From positions 1 through 40,674 of the forward strand of contig JAMCZK010000031.1 in assembly GCA_023485685.1 (NCBI GenBank): 40,674 bases of DNA. The letters run 5' to 3'. Both the position numbers and the translations under genes were made by a program. Shown here one piece after another: positions 33,238-40,674 of the stretch; positions within the stretch are counted from its first letter, which is position 1; each line of letters opens with the position of its first letter. Under the pieces are notes generated by a model, which made no database searches, was not told the origin of the DNA, and was given only the letters and a program-made list of their open reading frames with translations. Source of the stretch: Chloroflexota bacterium (GTDB lineage: Bacteria; Chloroflexota; Anaerolineae; Anaerolineales; UBA11579).

Positions 33238-35040
33238 ATGGCACAGAAAAAAATATCCCGTTACGAAGACTCGGACTTATACAAAATCCGCCATTCGGCC
33301 GCGCATATCATGGCCCAAGCCGTCACCGAACTGTTCCCGCCCGGCGAGGCCAAGGTCGCCATCGGCCCGCCCATCGAAGATGGCTTTTACTACGACTTCG
33401 ACCTGCCGCGCCAACTCAAGCCCGAGGATTTCCCCGCCATCGAAAAGCGCATGCGCGCCATCATCGGCGGCAAATTCGAGTTCAAGAAGCGCGTCGTCTC
33501 CGCGGACGAAGCAAAGAGAGAATTCAAGGGCCAGCCCTACAAGCTGGAACTGATCGAGGGCCTCGAAAAAGGCGGCTTCGATGAATACGGCAACCCGCTC
33601 AAGGAAAAGCCGGAGATTTCTTTTTACACGCACGACAGTTTTACGGATTTGTGCCGCGGGCCGCACGTAGCCAACACGGGCCAGATCAACCCCGACGCCT
33701 TCAAGCTGATGAATATCGCCGGCGCCTACTGGCGCGGCGATGAGAAGAACAAGCAACTGCAGCGCATTTATGGCACGGCCTGGGAAACGGCCCAGCAGCT
33801 GGAGGAATATCTCTGGCGCCAGGAAGAAGCCAAGAAGCGCGACCACCGCAAGCTGGGCAAGGAGCTTGGGCTCTTCTACTTCTCCGATGACATCGGCCCC
33901 GGCATCCCGCTGTTCACGCCCAAAGGTGAAATGCTGCGTCATATAGCGGAGAACTACATACGCGAAACACAAACGCGCTACGGTTTCCAGCATGTGTGGA
34001 CGGCCAACCTGGTGAAAGAAGACCTCTACAAGAAATCCGGCCACTACGACAACTATGCGGATGTGATGTTCCCGCCCATGGTGGGCGATGGCGTGACCTA
34101 TCGCCTCAAACCTATGAACTGCCCCAGCCACATGACATTGTTCAAGGAAATGGGCTTGCATTCTTACCGCGAACTGCCGCTGCGCTTTAGCGAATTCGCC
34201 ACGCTGTACCGCTATGAAAAGTCCGGCGAGCTCACCGGCCTGGCGCGCGTGCGCACGGTCACGCAGGATGATTGCCATACCTTCTGCACGGAGGAGCAGA
34301 TCGGCTCCGAGTGCGCGCTGACGTTCAAGTTATTCAACGAGGTCTTTGCCCGCTATCGCTTTTCCAGTTACGTAGTGCGCCTTTCGCTCCGCGGCGAAGG
34401 CGGCAAGTACGTGAAGGATCCGGAGAAGTGGGACCGCGCTGAAGCCGCGCTGCGCAAAGCGCTGGATGAGAACAACGTGGAATATTACGAAGCGGAAGGC
34501 GAGGCGGCCTTCTATGGACCCAAGGCGGACATCATCGCCCGGGATGTGCTGGGCCGCGAGTGGCAGCTTTCCACCTTCCAGGTGGATTTCATCCAGCCCG
34601 CACGTTTGGGTCTCACCTACATTGGCGAGGACAACCAGGAGCACACGCCCGTGGTGCTGCATCGCGCCGTGATGGGTTCGACGGAGCGCTTTTTGGCGGT
34701 GATTATCGAGCATTTTGCTGGCGCCTTCCCGGTATGGCTAGCGCCCGTGCAGGCCGTGCTCATCCCCATCGCCGATCGCCACACTGCCTACGCGCAAAAA
34801 GTGGCCGAGCAGCTCAAAGCCGCAGGCCTGCGCGTCGAAGTGAACGCCGGCTCTGACCGCATGAGCGCCAAGATTCGCGACGCGCAGAATCAAAAGGTGC
34901 CCTACATGTTGGTGATGGGCGACAAAGAAATGGAATCCGGCGCCGTCGCCCTGCGCCTGCGCTCCGGTGAAGACCTGGGCGCCATCAGCGTGGACGCCTT
35001 CCTCTCCCGTGCTAAAGAGGATATCGAAAAAGGTGACTAG
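33238..35040 (+). CDS. thrS: Threonyl-tRNA synthetase (no TGS domain)
   Basis: Charges tRNA-Thr in the cytoplasm. It has 600 residues. It begins directly at the N2 editing domain, with the metal-type His pair in HSAAHIMAQ (about 18-26) and the conserved CRGPHVANTG (about 140-149). The catalytic class II core has zinc ligand Cys in MNCPSHM, motif 2 RYEKSGELTGLARVRTV and motif 3 GSTERFLAVIIEH. The C-terminal anticodon-binding domain runs from about 500. Compared with E. coli (642) it lacks the N-terminal TGS domain. Ribosome site AAGGAG lies 7 bases before ATG 33238. It is preceded by a T-box leader and followed by a strong terminator, so it is monocistronic. Confidence 0.96.
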   Translation: MAQKKISRYEDSDLYKIRHSAAHIMAQAVTELFPPGEAKVAIGPPIEDGFYYDFDLPRQLKPEDFPAIEKRMRAIIGGKFEFKKRVVSADEAKREFKGQPYKLELIEGLEKGGFDEYGNPLKEKPEISFYTHDSFTDLCRGPHVANTGQINPDAFKLMNIAGAYWRGDEKNKQLQRIYGTAWETAQQLEEYLWRQEEAKKRDHRKLGKELGLFYFSDDIGPGIPLFTPKGEMLRHIAENYIRETQTRYGFQHVWTANLVKEDLYKKSGHYDNYADVMFPPMVGDGVTYRLKPMNCPSHMTLFKEMGLHSYRELPLRFSEFATLYRYEKSGELTGLARVRTVTQDDCHTFCTEEQIGSECALTFKLFNEVFARYRFSSYVVRLSLRGEGGKYVKDPEKWDRAEAALRKALDENNVEYYEAEGEAAFYGPKADIIARDVLGREWQLSTFQVDFIQPARLGLTYIGEDNQEHTPVVLHRAVMGSTERFLAVIIEHFAGAFPVWLAPVQAVLIPIADRHTAYAQKVAEQLKAAGLRVEVNAGSDRMSAKIRDAQNQKVPYMLVMGDKEMESGAVALRLRSGEDLGAISVDAFLSRAKEDIEKGD

Positions 35041-35100
35041 TAACTTCAACCATTGCCCGCGAAGCGGGCTCGCAGCCCCCAAGCCTGTTTGCAAACGTAG

Positions 35101-35127
35101 GGGCGGGTCTCAGACCCGCCCTTTTTT
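35101..35127 (+). terminator. Rho-independent terminator of thrS
   Basis: GGGCGGGTCT and AGACCCGCCC around a single C (35101-35121), so the closed stem is 7 to 8 bp with a small loop. TTTTTT follows at 35122-35127. It lies 60 bases after the thrS stop. Confidence 0.85.
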
Positions 35128-35240
35128 GTTACTCCGAGCGTAGCGAGGAATCTATTTGGTCATGAAAAACCCTTCACCGAAAAGAATTGACTATCAAAAT
35201 AGCGAAATTACACATAACACATAGCACATCCGATGACCTT

Positions 35241-35246
35241 TATAAT
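35241..35246 (+). promoter_or_regulatory. -10 box at leaderless distance before the alcohol dehydrogenase
   Basis: TATAAT, 7 bases, then ATG 35254, with no ribosome site. The in-frame ATG at 35233 lies upstream of this box and would not be on the transcript. Confidence 0.6.
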
Positions 35247-35253
35247 CGGCGAA

Positions 35254-36474
35254 ATGAGAGCAGTCCAATTCACCTTCTCGTACCCGCGCTACGCCCTGGG
35301 CCTTGCTCTCGGCCATTGGTTCCCTTCCGTGCTTTGGAGCGGCGCATCTTGCACCGTTCTGCGCGACGTTCCCGAACCCAGTCTGCCGGGTCCCGAATGG
35401 GTGAAGATCAAGACCCGTCTTGCCGGCGTTTGTGGCACGGACCTTGGCGCCATCTATCTCAAGACCAGCCCTTATTATTCCCCGTACAGTTCCTTCCCCT
35501 TCACCTTTGGCCACGAAAATGTCGGCGCCCTTGCCGAGATCGGTGCCAACGTGAAGGGATGGGAACTGGGCCAGCGCGTGGTGGTGAATCCCATCCTCAG
35601 CTGCGCCACGCGCGGCTTCAGCGACCTCTGCGATTTCTGCGCTCGCGGCGAGACCAACCGCTGCCAGCGCTTCACCGAAGGCGCCCTGGCCCCTGGCATC
35701 ATGACCGGAACGGCGCGCGATACCGGCGGCTCCTGGAGCGCCTATTTTCTGGCGCATCAAAGCCAGCTCTACGCTGTCCCCGAAGGCATCAGCGACGAGA
35801 ACGCCGTGATGCTGGAACCCTATGCCTGTGGCCAGCACGCGGTACTGATCGATTTTCCCAAGGACGACGAAACGATTTTGATTTTGGGTGCCGGAACCAT
35901 GGGCTTGGTAACTTTGGCTGCGTTGCGGGCTCTAGGCAGCAAAGCGCGCGTCCTTGTTTCGGCGCGTTATGCCAATCAAGTGGAGGCTGCTCAGCGCCTG
36001 GGTGCCACCGAAGTATTGCGCAGTAACCTGTACCAGGAGGTTGCCGAGCGCACCGGAGCCAGGATCCTAAAACCGCTGCTGGGAAAACTCGTGGTCGAGG
36101 GCGGTGTAGACCGCGTCTATGAATGCGTGGGCACGAGCCGCTCGTTGGATGATGCCAACCGATTGGCGCGCAGTGGAGGAAAAGTGGTTCTCGTAGGGAT
36201 TCCGGGCATCGCCAAAGGGGTCGATTGGACCGCCATCTTTGCCCAGGAGCTTACCTTGCTGGCAGCCCGGCAGTTCCACGACGCTGAACCTTACCAGGGT
36301 AAAAAGTGGCGTGCTTTCGACCTGGCTTTGGATCTAATGGCCATAGGAAAACTTGATCTTGGTTGGATGGTGAGCCGTAAATATCTACTCCTCCATTACA
36401 AGCGTGCCCTCAATGATCTGGCGAAAAAAGGTTCACGGAGCATAATTAAAGCGGCTTTCGAATTTGTGCACTAA
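35254..36474 (+). CDS. Zinc-binding alcohol dehydrogenase, medium-chain (threonine/sorbitol dehydrogenase-like)
   Basis: NAD(P)-dependent oxidoreductase of 406 residues from ATG 35254. The catalytic zinc ligands are Cys in GVCGTDLG, then His-Glu in GHENVGALAEIG. Structural-zinc Cys are seen in the lobe around CATRGFSDLCDFC and TNRCQRF. The cofactor site is LILGAGTMGLVTLAALRALG. An insertion of about 30 residues near 5-35 and the unusual LYAVPEGISDENAVMLEPYACG are noteworthy. Substrate not predictable; related proteins include sugar and threonine dehydrogenases. Confidence 0.85.
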   Translation: MRAVQFTFSYPRYALGLALGHWFPSVLWSGASCTVLRDVPEPSLPGPEWVKIKTRLAGVCGTDLGAIYLKTSPYYSPYSSFPFTFGHENVGALAEIGANVKGWELGQRVVVNPILSCATRGFSDLCDFCARGETNRCQRFTEGALAPGIMTGTARDTGGSWSAYFLAHQSQLYAVPEGISDENAVMLEPYACGQHAVLIDFPKDDETILILGAGTMGLVTLAALRALGSKARVLVSARYANQVEAAQRLGATEVLRSNLYQEVAERTGARILKPLLGKLVVEGGVDRVYECVGTSRSLDDANRLARSGGKVVLVGIPGIAKGVDWTAIFAQELTLLAARQFHDAEPYQGKKWRAFDLALDLMAIGKLDLGWMVSRKYLLLHYKRALNDLAKKGSRSIIKAAFEFVH

Positions 36475-36495
36475 GGAGGTAAAAGGGAGGATTTA

Positions 36496-37524
36496 ATGGA
36501 TATCGAAGGAAACGAAAGGCCCCCAAGTCCTGACGTTCTTTCCCGCTTGGAAAAGTCGGTCGGGTATCTTGAGGTTCTTAGGCAAGCCAGCCTTCAGCTT
36601 ACCTCGAGTCTGAATCTGAAGGAAGTTCTGTATGCGCTCCTAGAGAGCGCATTCAAACTGGTCGGTGACACCCACGATGCGAACATTTTCTTATATGAAG
36701 GTGGAAAACTGTCCTTTGGTGCTGCTATATTTGAGGATGGCAGGCGGGGAAAGCCCTGGGCAGAACCGCGGCAGGACGGGCTCACCTACACCGTGGCGCG
36801 CAGCGGAAAAGTTTTGGCCATCGAGGACATGAAAACCCACCCGCTTTTTCAAACTGCGCCCAGCGATTGGAACGGGGCCATCATCGGCTTGCCGCTGAAA
36901 TACGGCAGTCGGGTGCTGGGTGTGATGAATATTTCCTGGCCCACGCCGCGTCACTTCGACCAGGAGGAACTGCACGCTATGGAACTGCTCGCTGACCAGG
37001 CTGCCATCGCCGTGGAAAACGCCCGCCTGCACACCATTGTTCAGAACGAAGCACTGACTGACCCCCTCACGGGCTTGCCCAATCGGCGCGCTTTCGATTT
37101 GCGCCTGGCGGAAGAGGTGCGCCGCTCCGCGCGCTACCACCATACCTTCACTGTGCTCATGGTGGACCTTGATGACTTTAAGCGCGTTAATGATACTCAC
37201 GGCCACATGGTAGGTGACGTGGCGTTGCGTGAAATCGCGCGCTGCTTACGCCGCAGCGTACGGGATACCGACTTCATGGCTCGCTTCGGTGGCGATGAGT
37301 TTGTGCTTATTCTCCCGGAAGCCAAAGCGGGCGACGAAGGACCCATTGCACAGAAGCTTCGCGAAGCAGCAAAATCCTGTCAGCTGGGCCTGCCAGGCGA
37401 TAAGACAGATAGTCTCACCTTGTCAATCGGTGCTGCTTCCTTCCCACAGGATGCCACCAAGGCTGCCGGTCTGATGTTCCAGGCCGACCGGAGATTTTAC
37501 GAGAAAAAGAAAAAACATGATTGA
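36496..37524 (+). CDS. GAF-GGDEF diguanylate cyclase
   Basis: Synthesises cyclic di-GMP. It has 342 residues. A GAF domain is at about 30-175, with LEVLRQASLQLTSSLNLKEV and GAIIGLPLKYGSRVLGVMNI. The GGDEF domain is at about 185-340, with DPLTGLPNRRAFD, VDLDDFKRVNDTHGH and an intact active site RFGGDEFVLIL. An inhibitory I-site RDTD lies 5 residues before GGDEF, so product inhibition is likely. No signal peptide or membrane helix, so it is cytoplasmic. Ribosome site AAGGAGG lies well before ATG 36496, with a second GGGAGG near it. Last residues are KKKKHD. Confidence 0.93.
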   Translation: MDIEGNERPPSPDVLSRLEKSVGYLEVLRQASLQLTSSLNLKEVLYALLESAFKLVGDTHDANIFLYEGGKLSFGAAIFEDGRRGKPWAEPRQDGLTYTVARSGKVLAIEDMKTHPLFQTAPSDWNGAIIGLPLKYGSRVLGVMNISWPTPRHFDQEELHAMELLADQAAIAVENARLHTIVQNEALTDPLTGLPNRRAFDLRLAEEVRRSARYHHTFTVLMVDLDDFKRVNDTHGHMVGDVALREIARCLRRSVRDTDFMARFGGDEFVLILPEAKAGDEGPIAQKLREAAKSCQLGLPGDKTDSLTLSIGAASFPQDATKAAGLMFQADRRFYEKKKKHD

Positions 37525-37567
37525 TTATTGCGTTGCATCTGATTCTGGTTTGGAAACCCCGCTGGGT

Positions 37568-37573
37568 TAAAAT
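37568..37573 (+). promoter_or_regulatory. -10-like box at leaderless distance
   Basis: TAAAAT, 7 bases, then ATG 37581, with no ribosome site (TTCTTCCT precedes the ATG). Confidence 0.4.
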
Positions 37574-37580
37574 TCTTCCT

Positions 37581-38045
37581 ATGGCATCGGTGCAGCCTCC
37601 CACCACCAGCCGCACGCTTCGCAAGCGCATTGGGATTGCGATCCTGCCCATTGGCATGCTGGTGTTTTTGCTGGGCGCCGCGCCGCAATGGTTCGGCCTC
37701 GATCGCAGCCCCGTGGTCGGCTTTGTTCAGATCGGTGTTTTTACCATTGGTTTGGGCTTGATTTCAGCAGGTGGTTATATGACTATGGAAGGTTTGTGGC
37801 ATGACCGCCCCAAACTGATCGTCACCGAATTGGGCGCCCGTTTCATCGGTACCGGCTATGTAATCGCGCTGGCTTCCGGAATGGCAGACGTCTTCGGCCT
37901 CGGTACCCGGCCGCTGCCTTCAGTGCCGTTCTTCGGTTACTGGCAAGGACGCGGTGTTTTGATTGGCGAGATCGTAATTATTATTGGATTGGTGATGATG
38001 TCGCCCTTTTGGGGGCGGCGCGCTGAGAATAAAAAGCCGCAATGA
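37581..38045 (+). CDS. Hypothetical membrane protein
   Basis: 154 residues from ATG 37581 (MASVQPPTTSRTLRKR) with about four hydrophobic segments: ILPIGMLVFLLGAAPQWFG, VQIGVFTIGLGLISAGGYM, a shorter one around IALASGMADVF, and GEIVIIIGLVMMSPF. The N-terminus is basic. An upstream in-frame start exists at 37521, but the -10 box lies after it. No family recognised. The stop is followed at once by a terminator. Confidence 0.65.
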   Translation: MASVQPPTTSRTLRKRIGIAILPIGMLVFLLGAAPQWFGLDRSPVVGFVQIGVFTIGLGLISAGGYMTMEGLWHDRPKLIVTELGARFIGTGYVIALASGMADVFGLGTRPLPSVPFFGYWQGRGVLIGEIVIIIGLVMMSPFWGRRAENKKPQ

Positions 38046-38072
38046 AAAAAGCGCTCCGCGGGGCGCTTTTTT
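38045..38072. terminator. Bidirectional rho-independent terminator
   Basis: AAAAAAGCGC (38045-38054) and GCGCTTTTTT (38063-38072) around TCCGCGGG. It serves the convergent membrane-protein gene (plus) and the flavoprotein gene (minus), which end within 45 bases of each other. Confidence 0.85.
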
Positions 38073-38087
38073 GTATATCGAAAGTAC

Positions 38088-39452
38088 CTAACTCGTTTCG
38101 CGTTGGCGCGCCAGTCCCATCACGGCCAGCATCTCGTCATTGGAGGCGAACTTGTATTCAGGCAAGCCGAATTCCGCGGCGTGCGCGGCTTCGGCGACCT
38201 CCAGCTTCTTCAAATCTGCAGCGCGCACCACGGGTTTCTGCAGCATCTCCACTTTCGCGTTCAATGCCTCCAGCGGCTGCTCTGTCCTGGGCTGTATCGT
38301 GGATAGATAACTCAATACAGCCTGCGCGGCATTGGTGCCGTCTTTGCGAGCCGTGCCTACCAGGCCTACACTGGCCTCCCGAGCCCACCCTGCCAGGAAG
38401 ATTCCTTCGACAGGTTGTTTCATTTCTGGGTTGTACGCTTCGTAAGAGATCTCGTTAATGGGGAAGCGCGGTTCGGGGTTTTTAGCAAAATCACCCCTTT
38501 TGTCCAGCGGCAGTCCCATCCCCGTGTCCACGCGGTCGCCGATAGAGAAGATCACGGTGTCCGCGGGAATCTCGTGATAGGTGCCCAGCCCGTTCGCCGT
38601 GGTGCTTCCATCGGGACGCGCGGCCAAGGTGGTTTCTTCCACCTCGATGGCCCGTACACCGCCTTTGCCGTCGTCCAGCATCCGGTGAGGCGAGGCCAGG
38701 AATTGGAAAGAGAAGCGCGTCTGAGAAACCGGTTCCTCAGCTCCCTCCATCGCGGAGAGAATGAAGGCCTTCGCCGCATCGGGGTCCTGGCCCACAGCAC
38801 GCATGATCGGCGCGCACCGTTCGAATTCGGCATCCAGTGCGGCTTGATCCAGGTTGCGGATCACGGATTCCAGTTCCTTCTTGGTGAACTTCACGTCGCC
38901 TGGCCCGCGGCGAGCAATGGCAGTAAATTGATCCACTTTAAGTTCGCGGATCGCCCAGTGGGCAATGTCTGCCATCACGTTGCCCACGCCGATGCAAACG
39001 ATGTGCTTGCCAATGGCAAACTGTTGCTGGGCAAACGGTGGCAGCCGGTTGTAGTGATAGACGATATCTTTGGCGTGATAAACGCCCCTCAGGTCTTCCC
39101 CGGGCAAGCCCAATTTCTTGGTGCCCTGGGCGCCTACCGTTACCAAAATGGCGTCGAAGCCCATCTCCTGTAATTCAGAGAGGGTCAACTCGTCATCCAG
39201 GCTGACGCTAAGGTGCCCAAAATATTCGATGTTGGGCAGCGCTAATACCTGCTGGAATTGCCGCCGCAAGCCGTCTTTCATTTTCAACTTACTGGGATAG
39301 ATGCCGTATTCCGCCAGGCCGCCGGCCTTGATGTCGCGGTTGATCAACGCCACCTGCGCTCCGGCTTGCGCCAACTCACGGGCGGCAAAGAGCCCTGCGG
39401 GCCCGGCTCCGACGACAGCTACGCTGTAGTTATCCATTTTTTTGTTTTCCAT
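38088..39452 (-). CDS. FAD-dependent oxidoreductase, adrenodoxin-reductase / ferredoxin-NADP reductase (FprA) type
   Basis: 454 residues. The FAD-binding GxGxxG is VGAGPAGLFAARELA (about 14-28), followed by the NRDIKAGGLAEYGIYPSKL motif. A second nucleotide site is CIGVGNVMADIA, with GVGNV as in this family. The NADP region has ARRGPGDVKFTKKELE, and GWAREASVGLVGTARKDG is near the C-terminus, matching the FprA/adrenodoxin-reductase group. It should pass electrons between NAD(P)H and a ferredoxin. The C-terminal 60 residues are an extra tail that is not typical. ATG 39452 (MENKKMDN) has ribosome site GGAAGGA; ATG 39437 is possible. A TACAAT on the minus strand (39475-39480) may be its -10. Confidence 0.9.
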   Translation of the reverse strand: MENKKMDNYSVAVVGAGPAGLFAARELAQAGAQVALINRDIKAGGLAEYGIYPSKLKMKDGLRRQFQQVLALPNIEYFGHLSVSLDDELTLSELQEMGFDAILVTVGAQGTKKLGLPGEDLRGVYHAKDIVYHYNRLPPFAQQQFAIGKHIVCIGVGNVMADIAHWAIRELKVDQFTAIARRGPGDVKFTKKELESVIRNLDQAALDAEFERCAPIMRAVGQDPDAAKAFILSAMEGAEEPVSQTRFSFQFLASPHRMLDDGKGGVRAIEVEETTLAARPDGSTTANGLGTYHEIPADTVIFSIGDRVDTGMGLPLDKRGDFAKNPEPRFPINEISYEAYNPEMKQPVEGIFLAGWAREASVGLVGTARKDGTNAAQAVLSYLSTIQPRTEQPLEALNAKVEMLQKPVVRAADLKKLEVAEAAHAAEFGLPEYKFASNDEMLAVMGLARQRETS

Positions 39453-39511
39453 AGTCCTTCCGCAAACGCGGGGGATTGTATCTTAAATCACTACCCGTCC
39501 GCGTTCCACAT

Positions 39512-39555
39512 AAAAAAGGTGCTGTGGCTGATGCTAACGCAAGCGCAACAGCACC
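39512..39555 (-). terminator. Minus-strand terminator between two divergent genes
   Basis: GGTGCTGT (39518-39525) pairs with ACAGCACC (39548-39555) around a 22-base loop. On the minus strand the stem is followed by TTTTTT (39512-39517). It lies upstream of the flavoprotein and downstream of the opposite strand of the M16 gene. It may be a leader attenuator or a block on antisense transcription. Confidence 0.55.
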
Positions 39556-39574
39556 CAAATCAGGGTGTGTATGC

Positions 39575-39580
39575 TATAGT
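39575..39580 (+). promoter_or_regulatory. Candidate -10 box for the M16 peptidase
   Basis: TATAGT with a TATG extension before it, 29 bases before ATG 39610. A short AAGG ribosome site lies directly before the ATG. Confidence 0.4.
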
Positions 39581-39609
39581 TTGTGGCGTTTTCCCCGGGA
39601 ACGTAAGGT

Positions 39610-40674
39610 ATGGATATCCTGCAAACTACCCTGTCGAATGGCTTGAAAATCCTATTAAAAGAGATCCATACCACACCGATTATTAGCCAGTGGCTGTGGG
39701 TGCGGGTAGGTTCGCGCGACGAGATGCCAGGGGTGACTGGCGTCTCCCACTGGGTGGAGCATATGCAGTTCAAGGGTACGCCGAATTTCCCAGCCGGGAA
39801 GCTGGATAAGGATATTTCTCGGGACGGGGGCTATTGGAACGCCATGACCTATATCGACTGGACGGTGTATTTCGAAACCATGCCCGCCAACAAGATCGAC
39901 TTAGCTCTTCGCCTGGAGGCAGATCGGCTGGTGAACAGCCTCTTCAAGCCGGAAGAGGTTGCCTCGGAGCGCACCGTGATCATTTCGGAACGCCAGGGCA
40001 ATGAGAACAACCCCATGTTCCTTCTGGACGAGGACGTGCAGACTGCCGCCTTCGTAAGCCACCCTTACCGGCACGAAGTCATCGGCAACATGGCGGACCT
40101 CCAAAGCATGACGCGGGAGGACCTATATAACCATTACAGGCGTTTCTATACGCCAAATAATGCTATTTTGGCGGTTGCCGGCGATTTCGATAGTAAGGCT
40201 ATGCTGGCCCGTATCGAAGAGCTATACGAATCTATTCCAAGTGGGGAGGAGCCTACTCGGGTCGCCAAGGAAGAACCTGCACCGGCGGAAGAGCGGAGGG
40301 TGGTGACCCAGGGTCCCGGTGAAACTATTTTTGTGCGCGCAGCCTATCGGTCGTTACCCGCTACCGACCCGGATTTCTTTGCTCTAGGCGTGGCCGATAG
40401 CCTGTTAGCTGGACCCAGCAACCTGAATCTGTTCAGCGGCGGCATCTCCAATAAAACATCGCGTCTCTATCAGCGACTCGTAGAGAATGAATTAGCGGTC
40501 AGTGTCAGCGGTGGATTGCAAGCCACCATTGACCCTTATCTCTATGATCTCACTGTTACAGTGCACCCCAGCAGAAAAGCCGAAGACGTTATTGGCCCTC
40601 TTGATGATGAAATCGCGCGCTTGCAAGAGAGTCCGCCCAAACCCGCCGAATTGGCGCGCGCCGTCAAACAGATT
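39610..40674 (+). CDS. M16-family (insulinase/pitrilysin-like) zinc peptidase, N-terminal half (runs off the window)
   Basis: 355 residues are visible. The inverted zinc motif HxxEH is present as SHWVEHMQFKGT (about 54-65), with the typical downstream WNAMTYIDWTVYFETMP pattern and the distal Glu in the SERQGNENNP region. HPYRHEVIGNM and FYTPNNAILAVAGDF follow, then the second, non-catalytic-type domain with FFALGVADSLL. It begins MDILQTTLSNGLKILL, the normal M16 start, with ATG 39610 chosen for this reason. Whether it is a membrane-associated processing peptidase cannot be said. Confidence 0.92.
   Translation, partial: MDILQTTLSNGLKILLKEIHTTPIISQWLWVRVGSRDEMPGVTGVSHWVEHMQFKGTPNFPAGKLDKDISRDGGYWNAMTYIDWTVYFETMPANKIDLALRLEADRLVNSLFKPEEVASERTVIISERQGNENNPMFLLDEDVQTAAFVSHPYRHEVIGNMADLQSMTREDLYNHYRRFYTPNNAILAVAGDFDSKAMLARIEELYESIPSGEEPTRVAKEEPAPAEERRVVTQGPGETIFVRAAYRSLPATDPDFFALGVADSLLAGPSNLNLFSGGISNKTSRLYQRLVENELAVSVSGGLQATIDPYLYDLTVTVHPSRKAEDVIGPLDDEIARLQESPPKPAELARAVKQI

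Noticed and set aside
33277-34278. 333-codon minus-strand open frame opposite thrS
   Set aside because: Shadow of a GC-rich gene; thrS motifs are complete on the plus strand.

Overview
The window looks like a chromosomal segment of a non-phototrophic Chloroflexota bacterium, probably Anaerolineae-like. This is inferred from the GC-rich composition, gene content, CGTCATTGCGAGG-type intergenic repeats, a threonyl-tRNA synthetase without a TGS domain, and many -10 boxes placed directly against start codons. No marker gene fixes the taxonomy.

Layout. 1-2445 (minus): a truncated clpC and rpsA. 2589-4657 (plus): a chelatase gene whose ATPase half and von Willebrand half lie in different frames, joined by an A AAA AAG slippery site (candidate programmed -1 frameshift). 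4725-6405: a short-chain dehydrogenase broken by one TAG, then mscS facing it. 6460-8778: tightly overlapping tsaE-tsaB-rimI-udg. 8786-23730: a long unidirectional surface-polysaccharide cluster with nucleotide-sugar dehydrogenase, epimerase, flippase, GDP-mannose dehydratase, three soluble-type glycosyltransferases, a flippase-like UPF0104 protein, two very large unrecognised multi-spanning proteins and an asparagine synthetase. 23747-23823: tRNA-Val(GAC) with promoter and terminator. 23863-28011: a SpoIIM-like protein fused out of frame to an alpha/beta hydrolase, an excisionase-type regulator, a set of small membrane proteins and a decayed DUF305-type gene.

28012-33237 is an accessory segment: repeats, a MoaD-like protein paired with a BNR beta-propeller protein, a truncated second copy of that propeller gene, three AT-rich genes, a frameshifted gene joining an EsaB/YukD-like ubiquitin fold to a membrane-anchored DUF2135-like domain, a decayed copy of a T-box promoter/leader, and the intact T-box leader. 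Two related GACGTC-centred hairpins bracket most of it. 33238-40674 is ordinary again: thrS under T-box control, a zinc alcohol dehydrogenase, a GAF-GGDEF cyclase, a membrane protein, an adrenodoxin-reductase-type flavoprotein and a truncated M16 peptidase.

The best candidates for a second look are the chelatase frameshift, the duplicated T-box leader around the split ubiquitin-like gene, the MoaD/BNR pair and the leaderless-promoter pattern. Several genes carry single-base lesions (about 5226, 24398, 27624-27745, 32480), so read-level checking should come before biological interpretation of any of them. All calls come from reading the sequence; no database search was run.
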